DNA of 51,280 bases, taken from Carboxylicivirga sediminis. GTDB taxonomy: Bacteria; Bacteroidota; Bacteroidia; Bacteroidales; Marinilabiliaceae. Below, in pieces: positions 1 to 8,304 of this stretch (its first letter is position 1; every line of letters begins with the position of its first letter). Below the pieces are notes generated by a model, which was not told the DNA's origin, searched no databases, and saw nothing but the letters and a program-made list of their open reading frames with translations. The position numbers and the translations under genes are program-made. The stretch lies in NCBI RefSeq assembly GCF_018156225.1, contig NZ_JAGTAR010000038.1, positions 1-51,280 on the forward strand, given 5' to 3'.

Positions 1-14
1 GGAATATTTGTGAA

Positions 15-137
15 AGCATAGCGAGCTATGGTGAACAGATATGACGATGAAAATGAATATTTATAAGTGAAACTCTAAGCTTTTCCTTAAATAATTGATT
101 TACTGCTTTAAATCTCATCACCACAGCTCGCTACGCT
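15..137. repeat. Imperfect 20-bp inverted repeat, arms 15-34 and 118-137
   Basis: Positions 15-34 and the reverse complement of 118-137 agree at 18 of 20 bases, with 83 bases between them. In a minus-strand transcript, which is the direction of the gene ending at 258, both mismatches become G-U pairs, so the stem would be fully paired. In a plus-strand transcript they are A-C mismatches. I see no coding region in the first 257 bases. The element could be a 3'-end RNA structure or one copy of a dispersed repeat whose other copies lie outside the window. Confidence 0.5.
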
Positions 138-221
138 TCTGAAATTTGCATTGTAAATCAGTTATGTAAGAAATTTTGAGCTCTGTAATTTTAATCGAAC
201 TCAGGTTATTAATTGATAAAT

Positions 222-247
222 CCCGGCAGAGAATATAATACTGCCGG
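222..247 (-). terminator. Probable terminator of the TonB-receptor/TPR-like pair
   Basis: The arms CCGGCAG and CTGCCGG form a 7-bp GC-rich stem with an 11-nt loop, starting 11 bases past the stop of the minus-strand gene at 258. On the minus strand the stem is followed by ATTTATCAATTAA, which is only moderately U-rich. Position and stem fit an intrinsic terminator; the tail is weak. Confidence 0.5.
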
Positions 248-257
248 AATATAAGCT

Positions 258-890
258 TTATTGACTGGCCAGGCATTTGTTCAACATCGCCTTGTTATGA
301 ATCGATCCCCAGGTTGGCCAAAGGTGGTTAGGATGTTTGCTGTGGGCAAATAGTTCTGCCGCTTTTTCGTATAATGGTTGTGCTTTTTCTTTGCCACCAC
401 CAAACATTTTTGGTGTATGGTAGATGTTGTTGGCCTTACAATAGTATATGCGGGGATTAGCGGCATTGAGCTGTTCTGCTTTAGCCAGTGCTTCGTTTGA
501 CAAACTTGAGTACTTGTAGCCACGCATGGGATTTGTTATTCGTAATGAGTAAACCAGGGCTTGTAAGGCATAAATCTCCGATTCGTCACTTTTGCTGCCG
601 ACAAGCTGTTTCAATGCTAGTTGTGCTTTATCGAGTTGTAAATCAATAGAGTCGGCATCTGTGATAAAATGAGTGGAGCGAGCATATGCATAGGCTACGT
701 AATAGAGCGGTAGCCATTCATCCTTTTCCACATCGGCAATGCGCTGAAAGCTGGCTGCAATTTGATTAATAGAACTAACATCTGTTGTTTGATAAAGCTG
801 TGTGATGTTTTGTTGCATGATGGTCTCGTAGTCGTTTGCTTGCATCCATTGCGTTAGGCATAATGCAAAAATGAGTGTTAGTGTTTTCAT
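258..890 (-). CDS. Secreted hypothetical protein, probably helical-repeat (TPR-like)
   Basis: 210 residues. A short signal peptide (about residues 1-18) precedes a mature region of alternating helices. Segments around residues 55-75 and 100-150 have the spacing of TPR-type repeats, including a stretch on being a member of a series of units (NEALAKAEQLNAANPRIYYC). It should lie in the periplasm. The gene starts 17 bases after the stop of the TonB-dependent receptor on the same strand, so the two are probably one transcript and this may be a partner of the receptor. I do not recognise a named family and cannot assign substrate or function. The ATG and signal peptide agree on the start. Confidence 0.75.
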   Translation of the reverse strand: MKTLTLIFALCLTQWMQANDYETIMQQNITQLYQTTDVSSINQIAASFQRIADVEKDEWLPLYYVAYAYARSTHFITDADSIDLQLDKAQLALKQLVGSKSDESEIYALQALVYSLRITNPMRGYKYSSLSNEALAKAEQLNAANPRIYYCKANNIYHTPKMFGGGKEKAQPLYEKAAELFAHSKHPNHLWPTWGSIHNKAMLNKCLASQ

Positions 891-907
891 AGTGAAATGA
901 TTTAATA

Positions 908-3046
908 TTAGTTATTTATTGAAATGAATATCCCTAAGAACAGGAACTGCTTAATGTCGGGTAAAAGAGGTATTTGATAGCTATCACCGCTCTTGTCCGG
1001 GGACGAAACTGTTCGATAGCCCACCAAATGGTTTCGGCCCAACACGTTAGAAAATGAAAAGTGAACAATGGTTTGATGGTCACCCAGGGTTGTGAGATAG
1101 CTTAAGTTTATACTCAGGTCATTGTATACAGGTGCTTTTTGATTCATAAAAGTCGCATCACCGTTACGATGGTATGGGCGGCCTGAGGCCACTGTCCAGG
1201 TGGCACCAACTTGCGTGTTGATGGTGCCCATGAAATATTTTCCCACGGCCGAAAAGGTATGCTCTGCTATAAAGGATGGCATGGCAGACTTTGGGTAATC
1301 CTGATAGTGACGTTGGGTGTCAATGTATGAATAGGAAAGCCAAAAGTCTGTTCGTTTCAGTGTTTGCTTATCTCTGTAAAAAATATCAATGCCTTTAGCA
1401 AAGCCATTGCCTTTATTGGCCAGTTTCTGGAACTGATAATCTGTAAATGAGTTGTAGCTTATGAGTTGTTCGTAGTTTTTGTAATAACCTTCGACACGAA
1501 ACAGACGTTTTGCAAGGGAGCCTGTCTGGTAACCAATTAGATAATGTGTGGCTTTTTCAAATTGTAGCGAGGATGAGTACTTCAGATAATCATTCTGAGG
1601 ACTCTGGAAATAATGGCCCCATGCAGCTGTCAGTAAGCTGTTTTTGCCAGTTTTACAAGCCACAGCAAAGCGGGGCGACAGACTCGATTGGTTCAGATAG
1701 CTTGAGTACTCATACCGCAGGCCCGGCCGCAATGCCAGTTGAGCTGAAAGGTGTATTTCTGATTCAATGAACAAAGCTGCTATATGATCCCTGATATTAG
1801 TGCTGTATTCTGTATCAGTCAGTGTGTTGCTGTAATCTTGCTGATAGTAAGTGAAGGCATCAGCCAATCCGTATTTTAAATCTATACCTTCAGATAGTGG
1901 CTGATGAATGCTCAGGCGTGCTTCAGAATAAACCTCAGTATTCAGTGTGCGATTAGAACTTGCCAATTCACGTCTTCTGTTGATGGTTGTAGCAAGACCT
2001 GATTTAAGGCAACTTGCTGCTGAAATGGGTGTGACATAGCTGATGTTAATATATCCGTTACCACCTTCAGAATCAATGTTGACCTTGTTGCTGCCCACCA
2101 CAGTATTGAATTCCTGAATGCCAAAGTCAAAGGTTGAGAAGCATTTAAACATGGCACCATTCGCTTTTTTCTGTCGATGCATCAGATTGACATTACCTGC
2201 TTCTGCAGGTTTAATCCAATCAAGGCGGTTATTAGTCATGTTGAAGTAGGGAGCAAGGTTGGTGTAACTTAAACCCAATGAGGTTGAGCGATTGGGCGCT
2301 GCCCATGTTTTGGAAGCCTCGAGTCCGATGGACATAAGTGATAGACTGGTTATTTCTTCTACCGCTATGTCATTTGATTCCAGAATAAGTATGGAAGAAA
2401 GAGCTTGTCCGTATTCGGCTGAATAACCGCCTGTGCTGAACACGGTTCCACTAAATAAGCTGGGAGCAAAACGGCCACGGGTGGGTAGATCAGGTACTTT
2501 AGAGTAGTAAGGTTTAGCAGCCAATAATCCATCCACAAGTACTTTTGTTTCTGAAGCCTCACCACCGCGTACCAGCAGTCGGCCGTCGTCAGCAGCAGGC
2601 TGCGTGCCCGGAAGTGTTTTAAGAGCCCCATTAATGTCACCCAATGAGCCAGCTGTGGTATAGATGTCAAGAGGTTCAAGCACGGTTGCCCGTTTTTTGT
2701 CGCCAGCACTAAAAGTTCCGGCAGTGATGGTAACAGCATTCAGGCTGGTAACACTCTCTTTTAGTACGATGGTTAAAAAACGGTTGTGTGGCGGCAATAC
2801 TTCTTTGGTCTTATAGCCAATATAGCTGACAACCAATATTGCCTCCGGATGATTCGTCTCAATTTCGAATTTGCCTGCAGTATTGGTAATCGTGCCATCA
2901 TAGGTGCCTTTTAATGTAATGTTTACGCCTATGAGGGGCGAGTTATCGCTACCAACGACAATGCCCTTGATTATAGGTTCACTCCGCATGTGCTGGGTGA
3001 TACTAACCAGGACGAGAAAAACTGTATAAATTACTTTGCTTACCAT
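908..3046 (-). CDS. TonB-dependent receptor with N-terminal carboxypeptidase-regulatory domain
   Basis: Outer-membrane active transporter of 712 residues when started at the ATG at 3046. The frame stays open to a GTG at 3163, but only the ATG places a signal peptide (about residues 1-21) at the N-terminus. Order: signal peptide; Ig-like regulatory domain (about 23-105, with GVNITLKGTYDGTITNTAG); plug domain (about 110-225, with LVRGGEASETKVLVDG and GGYSAEYGQ); then beta strands rich in aromatic residues to the end. The architecture is that of SusC/receptor-like proteins of Bacteroidota, powered by TonB/ExbBD. No SusD-like lipoprotein lies beside it, so the substrate is open; the compact barrel would suit a small ligand such as a metal chelate or vitamin, which is inference. 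It is followed by a small secreted protein in the same transcript. Confidence 0.9.
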   Translation of the reverse strand: MVSKVIYTVFLVLVSITQHMRSEPIIKGIVVGSDNSPLIGVNITLKGTYDGTITNTAGKFEIETNHPEAILVVSYIGYKTKEVLPPHNRFLTIVLKESVTSLNAVTITAGTFSAGDKKRATVLEPLDIYTTAGSLGDINGALKTLPGTQPAADDGRLLVRGGEASETKVLVDGLLAAKPYYSKVPDLPTRGRFAPSLFSGTVFSTGGYSAEYGQALSSILILESNDIAVEEITSLSLMSIGLEASKTWAAPNRSTSLGLSYTNLAPYFNMTNNRLDWIKPAEAGNVNLMHRQKKANGAMFKCFSTFDFGIQEFNTVVGSNKVNIDSEGGNGYINISYVTPISAASCLKSGLATTINRRRELASSNRTLNTEVYSEARLSIHQPLSEGIDLKYGLADAFTYYQQDYSNTLTDTEYSTNIRDHIAALFIESEIHLSAQLALRPGLRYEYSSYLNQSSLSPRFAVACKTGKNSLLTAAWGHYFQSPQNDYLKYSSSLQFEKATHYLIGYQTGSLAKRLFRVEGYYKNYEQLISYNSFTDYQFQKLANKGNGFAKGIDIFYRDKQTLKRTDFWLSYSYIDTQRHYQDYPKSAMPSFIAEHTFSAVGKYFMGTINTQVGATWTVASGRPYHRNGDATFMNQKAPVYNDLSINLSYLTTLGDHQTIVHFSFSNVLGRNHLVGYRTVSSPDKSGDSYQIPLLPDIKQFLFLGIFISINN

Positions 3047-3072
3047 TGATTGTTTGCATTTAATTGACAGTT

Positions 3073-3103
3073 CAAAAGTGCAGATGCCATCACAACTATT
3101 AAA
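3073..3103 (-). promoter_or_regulatory. Possible promoter of the TonB-dependent receptor
   Basis: Read on the minus strand, TTTA is followed after 19 bases by CACTTTTG, one mismatch from the Bacteroidota -7 consensus TAnnTTTG. It lies 27 bases before the ATG at 3046 and inside the GTG-extended frame, which favours the shorter start. The -33 match is weak. Confidence 0.35.
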
Positions 3104-3250
3104 TTTTAAGATGACGAGCTGTTGAAATACTGCGACCAGTTGTTGAAAGGTGCAGGATGGCACAGTTGATTTTTAAATCATTTATAAATCGTTAATTTCA
3201 CAGCTTGATTGAGGCAGTGCTGTTAATCTGCTTGAATAATTAAATACGAT

Positions 3251-4060
3251 ATGAAGAACAAAGTCATTATAATTACAGGTGCTTCGTCGGGTATTGGTTT
3301 GGCTTGCGCCAGGGAGTTTGCTCAACGTGGCGCTAAGCTGGCGCTGGCAGCTCGCAGTGCCGAAAAACTTGTGGAGATTGAGCATGAACTTAAGACCAAT
3401 GGCACTGAAGTTATTTCAGTAAAAACCGATGTCAGTGTACAGGATGATTGCAGGCATTTAATTAGTGAAACGCTAAAAGCATTCGGACGCATTGATGTGT
3501 TGGTTAATAATGCAGGTATTTCCATGCGTGCGGCCTTTCAGGATGTTGATTTAGAGGTGCTAAAGCAGCTAATGGATGTGAATTTCTGGGGGACAGTATA
3601 TTGCACCAAGTATGCTTTGCCTTCATTATTGGAGAGTAAGGGTTCTGTGGTAGGCGTTTCTTCTATTGCCGGATTTATTGGTTTGCCTGGTCGTACCGGT
3701 TATTCGGCATCCAAGTTTGCCATGCACGGATTCCTTGAAACCATTCGCGTTGAGAACCTGAAAAAAGGACTGCATGTATTGATTGCGGCACCTGGTTTTA
3801 CGGCTTCCAATGTGCGCAAGGCGGCACTTACGGCAGATGGCAGCAACCAGGGAGAAACTCCTCGCAAGGAAGAAAAAATGATGAGTGCTGAAGAAGTGGC
3901 CATGCACATGGCTAAGGCTATTATTAAGCGCAAACGTACGCTCATCCTGACCTTTGTTGAGGGTAAACTAACCGTTTTTCTGAAGAAATTTGTGCCCGGA
4001 TTATTGGATAAATTGTCCTATAATCACATGGCCAAAGAACCGGATAGTCCGATAAAGTAA
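3251..4060 (+). CDS. Short-chain dehydrogenase/reductase (SDR)
   Basis: 269-residue NAD(P)-dependent oxidoreductase of the classical SDR family, cytoplasmic. The Rossmann glycine motif TGASSGIG is at residues 9-16, NNAG at about 86-89, the structural Asn at 111, catalytic Ser138 (VSSIAG), and Tyr151/Lys155 in YSASK. Arg36 after the second strand suggests NADP preference. The C-terminal region (REEK-type basic segment followed by a hydrophobic tail) resembles the DltE/YqjQ-like group that often acts on lipids or ketones; that subgroup call is inference. It is transcribed divergently from the receptor gene and ends at a shared bidirectional terminator. Substrate unknown. Confidence 0.9.
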   Translation: MKNKVIIITGASSGIGLACAREFAQRGAKLALAARSAEKLVEIEHELKTNGTEVISVKTDVSVQDDCRHLISETLKAFGRIDVLVNNAGISMRAAFQDVDLEVLKQLMDVNFWGTVYCTKYALPSLLESKGSVVGVSSIAGFIGLPGRTGYSASKFAMHGFLETIRVENLKKGLHVLIAAPGFTASNVRKAALTADGSNQGETPRKEEKMMSAEEVAMHMAKAIIKRKRTLILTFVEGKLTVFLKKFVPGLLDKLSYNHMAKEPDSPIK

Positions 4061-4143
4061 AGAGGTATTATAAAGTGAAAACAGAATAGTAATAGTTTGG
4101 CTTTGGTGAGCTCAAATTATGAACTAGTTAGATTAAAAGTCAT

Positions 4144-4183
4144 AAAAAAATCCCCGCAGCGTCATTCTGCGGGGATTTCTTTA
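4144..4183. terminator. Bidirectional intrinsic terminator
   Basis: A perfect 9-bp stem, TCCCCGCAG (4151-4159) with CTGCGGGGA (4167-4175), has a 7-nt loop. A run of A on the left (4144-4150) gives the U-tract for the minus-strand dipeptidase gene, or rather lies beyond its stop, and TTTCTTT on the right serves the plus-strand SDR gene. It sits between two convergent genes. Confidence 0.85.
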
Positions 4184-4193
4184 TGCTGTTTTA

Positions 4194-5807
4194 TTAGAAG
4201 CCTAAGCCAAATTTGGCCCAGTATTTCTCTTCCAGTTCTTTCCAACGCAACATGGTTGCTCCGGTAAAATCTTTGGTGTATCGGTTCAATAGTTCTTGTG
4301 CTTTTTCTTTTTCACCCGCTTCAATGAGTTGATTAACGCGAGCTTCCAATTCTTTGGTCTCGGTCAGCCCTTTTTCTTCAAAATAGGCAATTTCCTTGTT
4401 CATCCCTTCTTTAGTGCTTTGCCACTCCAGTGTCGCCAGTTTGTTGGCTTTGCGATATTGCCAGGTAGCTGCATCGTTGCGATAGCGCTTCTGTCCGCAA
4501 AAATTGAAACTTTCGGGTAACTCGGTGGCTCCGCTGTAGATAGGTATGCGAGGTGATTGTGCCGGATTGTCGAAGCTGAACCAGGCAATACCACCAATTT
4601 CATCAGGTAGCCAATCGCGTAGCTGAATAATCTCAGAATATGAACACCACGATACAGCGACTGTTCTTTGAAACTCAACTGCTTCTTCTTTTAACGCATT
4701 GTATAGGTTTCGTTCGTTACGTCCCATCCATGGATTTGCAATAGGTGATTTAAGGGTGTCTACGCCAATTTCTTCCTTTTTATCGTTGTATTTCTTTTTT
4801 GTTACCAGCAGGTTCTGCGTCATATCATACTCGGTTCCTTCGTATGTTTCGCGGTACAGGGCCATCACATCCTGAACCGACACTTTTTTATCGGGCTTCA
4901 CCGAGAAAGGCAGTTCATCAGCTTCAAAATCGAGGTTCAGAGAAGGAGCCAGGGCATTCAAAATGAAATACTCACGAATCATAAATGGTTTCTCAACATC
5001 GCCATAGGCTTTCCAGAATTTAAAGGGCTCTTTACCATCCCAGCGGCCCAGCTTCTTTGCCGCCGAGAAAACATTTTTAGAAGCCATAAAATGGTCTTTA
5101 TCTTTCAGGTTGATTTCGCCAATGCGCGATATATTGGCCGATACACCCACGTGACCATCCGGAATGCGCTGTGCAGCCCATATACCGCCAATGTTATCGG
5201 GTCCTTCGCCAACAATCTCCAGTTGCCATACTTCCTTTTTATCGGCAATTGTAATGCATTCTCCCCAGTCGCCGTAGCCATATTCTTCAATCAGCTCACC
5301 AATCAGTTTAATGGCATCGCGGGCTGTTGAGCAGCGTTCCAGCGCAATGCGTTCCAGCTCTTCGATCAAAAACATTCCATCTTCATTCACCAGCTCTTTA
5401 GGTCCTACAAAGGTGGTTTCGCCAATGGCCAACTGTTTCTCATTCAGGCATGGATAAGCCGTATTCAGGAAACTGTATGTTTGTTTTGCCTGTGGAATTG
5501 TGCCGGCTACTTTAACCTTACGCATATCCCAAGGTGTTTCAGTTTTTAATTTTCCTTTTAAAATAGGTGTTGTGGTATCATTTTTGAATTGCTGGCCCTG
5601 CTCAATAGTCAGCCAGGTGCGATAGCGTCCATCGCAGGTGTGTGATGTAATTACCGAACCATCGGTGGAAGCGCCCTTGCTGACCATGATACTGGTGCAG
5701 GTTTCGCCAAAATAGGGATCGTTAACCTGGTCAAAAATACTTTGTGCAAAAGTGGCTATTGCGCAGATTAAAAGGAGGAAAGCAGTGAGATGTCTTTTCA
5801 TGAGCAT
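4194..5807 (-). CDS. Secreted C69-family (PepD-like) dipeptidase
   Basis: 537 residues. An N-terminal signal peptide (about 1-22, ending ATFAQS) is followed by the conserved region GETCTSIMVSKGASTDGS. Cys37 there is the expected nucleophile of family C69/U34 Ntn hydrolases, exposed after processing. Further family blocks include CDGRYRTW and WGECITIADKKEVWQLE. The C-terminal 90 residues are charged and coiled-coil-like. Such enzymes cleave dipeptides or the N-terminal part of short peptides and are common as secreted proteins in Bacteroidota. The gene stands alone between a convergent SDR gene and a divergent lipoprotein gene. A second ATG two codons downstream (5801) is an equally good start. 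Confidence 0.88.
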   Translation of the reverse strand: MLMKRHLTAFLLLICAIATFAQSIFDQVNDPYFGETCTSIMVSKGASTDGSVITSHTCDGRYRTWLTIEQGQQFKNDTTTPILKGKLKTETPWDMRKVKVAGTIPQAKQTYSFLNTAYPCLNEKQLAIGETTFVGPKELVNEDGMFLIEELERIALERCSTARDAIKLIGELIEEYGYGDWGECITIADKKEVWQLEIVGEGPDNIGGIWAAQRIPDGHVGVSANISRIGEINLKDKDHFMASKNVFSAAKKLGRWDGKEPFKFWKAYGDVEKPFMIREYFILNALAPSLNLDFEADELPFSVKPDKKVSVQDVMALYRETYEGTEYDMTQNLLVTKKKYNDKKEEIGVDTLKSPIANPWMGRNERNLYNALKEEAVEFQRTVAVSWCSYSEIIQLRDWLPDEIGGIAWFSFDNPAQSPRIPIYSGATELPESFNFCGQKRYRNDAATWQYRKANKLATLEWQSTKEGMNKEIAYFEEKGLTETKELEARVNQLIEAGEKEKAQELLNRYTKDFTGATMLRWKELEEKYWAKFGLGF

Positions 5808-5946
5808 TATTTATTACAGTGTTATTTGACGCTAAAATAGTAAAAGCCAAATACTAACTGGCTAACAAACATCATGTGAAAGCATTTAAACAGCGATTTA
5901 ATTAATTGTTTATCTTTAACTATCAACTTAAAGGCTACATTACGCC

Positions 5947-7089
5947 ATGAAAACTAAAATCATAGCAAGTTTGCTGCTAATTACACTATTAAGCAGCTGT
6001 TCATTACTCAAATTCCAACCTCAGTTTGGTACCGAAGCATTATCAAAACAAGATTTGAATACACGAATGGCTGTGCGTTCTTATTATAAATCATTTACCG
6101 GGCAGGTCATTCAAGCGGCTGATTCGATTGTTGCTACTACAGAAGAGCCCAGCATAAAAGCCGAAGCTATTAAGTGGAAGGGAGCGGCTACTTCGGCGTG
6201 TGCTCGTACTGCTTTTCAAAGTGATGCTGAAATAGCACTGGTGGATACCTGGTTACTGGCAAAGCAAATGGATGTCTATCTGCAAGCGAGTGGTTCAGTA
6301 CATTTTGGTGAATTGAGTCAGATAGCTGAAGCATGTGCCAATGAGCTTGTGAATGAAATACAGCAAACGGCCAAACGCAGCAATGATAAAAAGCATTACG
6401 AAGAGCTACTGAGTTTTGTCGAAACCTATCCGCTGACTTCAGAATTATACGAATGGCAATTTTCTAAGTTCGATACGCGACCGCTCTTAATTGAGCACCT
6501 GCAAATACCGGATTCGCTATATACATCTACCATTGGTACTGGAGCCGAAGTGATGAATGATTTTACTGACAGGATGAGTGTTTACAATGAGCAGATTCAG
6601 TCGCAGCTTGCCTGGGAAAAGGACTTGATTTTGTTGACATTGGAAAATGATAGTTTGGCTGAACCCTATTTGGCGCGGATTGATTCATTGTCTCAAATGC
6701 TTAACCGTTTGGCTATAGTGGCACAGGAATCGCCTGAAATGATGGGTATAATAGCCGTTCGTATGCGCGAAGAGTTAACGCCTGTCCTTCATGATTTTAA
6801 CACGGGTATGCGCACAAGTATCTATGAACTATCACAAGAGCGGCAACACCTGCAGAAATATCTGGATGAACAGCGTGTATTGTTGCGTGATGATATTCAG
6901 CAGTCGGGAAAAGTACTGATTGAGGAAACAACCGATAACCTAATTCGTTTTATTCGCAGAATATCCTGGCTGATAGTATTTGTGGTAATTGTGCTGGTAG
7001 GAGTTATTTTTGGTTTACCTTTTACTTTAGGGTATTTACTGGCAAAAGCACGTTTTAAACCACGTTTGACAAATAAAAAAGACGAATAG
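5947..7089 (+). CDS. Lipoprotein with a C-terminal membrane segment, function unknown
   Basis: 380 residues. A signal peptide ends in the lipobox LLSSC (Cys18). The middle is helical, with likely coiled coil at about 280-325 (ERQHLQKYLDEQ). A strongly hydrophobic segment near residues 338-365 is followed by a basic tail. The protein could thus be held both by lipid at the N-terminus and by a transmembrane helix at the C-terminus, which is unusual. It is followed after 11 bases by the lactonase-type lipoprotein gene, so the two are probably co-transcribed. I do not recognise the family. Confidence 0.75.
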   Translation: MKTKIIASLLLITLLSSCSLLKFQPQFGTEALSKQDLNTRMAVRSYYKSFTGQVIQAADSIVATTEEPSIKAEAIKWKGAATSACARTAFQSDAEIALVDTWLLAKQMDVYLQASGSVHFGELSQIAEACANELVNEIQQTAKRSNDKKHYEELLSFVETYPLTSELYEWQFSKFDTRPLLIEHLQIPDSLYTSTIGTGAEVMNDFTDRMSVYNEQIQSQLAWEKDLILLTLENDSLAEPYLARIDSLSQMLNRLAIVAQESPEMMGIIAVRMREELTPVLHDFNTGMRTSIYELSQERQHLQKYLDEQRVLLRDDIQQSGKVLIEETTDNLIRFIRRISWLIVFVVIVLVGVIFGLPFTLGYLLAKARFKPRLTNKKDE

Positions 7090-7100
7090 ATATACAGAAA

Positions 7101-8183
7101 ATGAAAAAAATCTTGCTTATTATGGCCGTAGGCCTGGCATTGGTATCATGTACCAATAAAAAGGAAATAAAAACCTACCCGTTCTTTTTGGGAACCTATA
7201 CAGATGGTGAAAGTGAAGGAATTTATCAGGGAGCTGTCTTTAGTGATGGTTCGTTTGATACTTTGAGGTTGGTGGCTAAAACTGACAATCCCTCTTTTTT
7301 ATGTTTTGCTAATGAGCAACAAACCCTAATTGCTGTTAATGAATTAGATGTTGACGGCACAGGTACTGTTGAAAGTTATGCCATTATAGAAAATGGACTG
7401 GAGAAACGCTCCTCTTCTGAATGCGGAGGGGCACATCCCTGTCATGTTTCAAGCAATGATAAGGGAGATATCCTGGTTGCCAACTATTCTGGTGGTAACA
7501 TCGGGTACCTTCAAGTTGATAAGAGTGGTGAGTTGAGCCCTTTAAAAGAAGTAGCTCAGCATTACGGTGAAGGCGTCACAGATCGTCAGAAAAGTCCTCA
7601 TGCTCATTCTATCTGGTTTTTAGATAATAAACATGCCGTAGCTGTTGACCTTGGAATAGATCAATTGATTTTTTATCAGCTTATTCAGGGTGAACTTCTA
7701 AAAAGCGATAGCCTTAAACTGGACAATGGAGCGGGACCGAGGCACCTTGCTATGCATCCTCAAAAAGAGCAAATGTATGTCATTAATGAGCTTAACAGTA
7801 CCGTAACAGTTGTTGGAAAGGTTTCAGGCTCTTGGCAGGTACTTGGCTCGGTATCTACTTTGCCAGCTGACTTCACCGGTGACAGCTATTGTGCCGACAT
7901 ACATATTTCTGGTGATGGTCGGTTTATTTATGCATCCAACAGAGGGCATAACTCATTGGCCATATTTAAAATAGTCGGTCAGCAATTGGAATTGATTGGG
8001 CACGAATCGGTAAGAGGAGACTGGCCACGTAATTTCGCCTTAACACCTGATGGCGAGTTGCTGGTGGTGGCTAATCAACGATCTAATAACCTGGTGGCTT
8101 TTAAACGCAACAGAGAAACCGGTTTGTTGTCATACGTGAGTGAGCAAAAGGCTGAGATGCCTGTATGTGTGTTGTTTGAGTAA
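7101..8183 (+). CDS. Lactonase-family (6-phosphogluconolactonase-like) propeller lipoprotein
   Basis: 360 residues. Lipobox ALVSC with Cys17, then a seven-bladed beta-propeller with the family signatures GGAHPCHVSSN, VANYSGGNIGYLQ, RQKSPHAHSIWF and YVINELNSTVTV. Members include the YbhE-type 6-phosphogluconolactonase and carboxy-cis,cis-muconate cyclase. The lipoprotein signal puts this copy outside the cytoplasm, so a housekeeping pentose-phosphate role is unlikely even though gnd is in the window about 21 kb away; a sugar lactone from polysaccharide breakdown is a plausible substrate, by inference. It is preceded by another lipoprotein gene and followed by a strong terminator. Confidence 0.85.
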   Translation: MKKILLIMAVGLALVSCTNKKEIKTYPFFLGTYTDGESEGIYQGAVFSDGSFDTLRLVAKTDNPSFLCFANEQQTLIAVNELDVDGTGTVESYAIIENGLEKRSSSECGGAHPCHVSSNDKGDILVANYSGGNIGYLQVDKSGELSPLKEVAQHYGEGVTDRQKSPHAHSIWFLDNKHAVAVDLGIDQLIFYQLIQGELLKSDSLKLDNGAGPRHLAMHPQKEQMYVINELNSTVTVVGKVSGSWQVLGSVSTLPADFTGDSYCADIHISGDGRFIYASNRGHNSLAIFKIVGQQLELIGHESVRGDWPRNFALTPDGELLVVANQRSNNLVAFKRNRETGLLSYVSEQKAEMPVCVLFE

Positions 8184-8204
8184 GTTATAATAAAGAGATT
8201 ATAG

Positions 8205-8251
8205 AAAGAGGAAAGTAGTGCTGTTTGAGGCTGCTTTCCTCTTTGTTTTTT
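8205..8251 (+). terminator. Intrinsic terminator after the lactonase gene
   Basis: A perfect 11-bp stem, AAAGAGGAAAG (8205-8215) with CTTTCCTCTTT (8234-8244), has an 18-nt loop and is followed by GTTTTTT. Confidence 0.85.
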
Positions 8252-8276
8252 AATCACTTCATTAACTTATTATCTG

Positions 8277-8284
8277 TATCTTTG
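8277..8284 (+). promoter_or_regulatory. -7 promoter box of the radical SAM gene
   Basis: TATCTTTG matches the Bacteroidota -7 element TAnnTTTG exactly and lies 20 bases before the ATG. No convincing -33 element is seen at the usual spacing. The 5' leader would be about 14 bases, with GGAG just before the start. Confidence 0.5.
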
Positions 8285-8304
8285 TCGCCCAAAATAAACA
8301 GGAG

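Noticed and set aside
3047-3163. GTG-extended start of the TonB-dependent receptor
   Set aside because: The extension has no signal peptide and contains a likely promoter; the ATG at 3046 gives a proper signal sequence.
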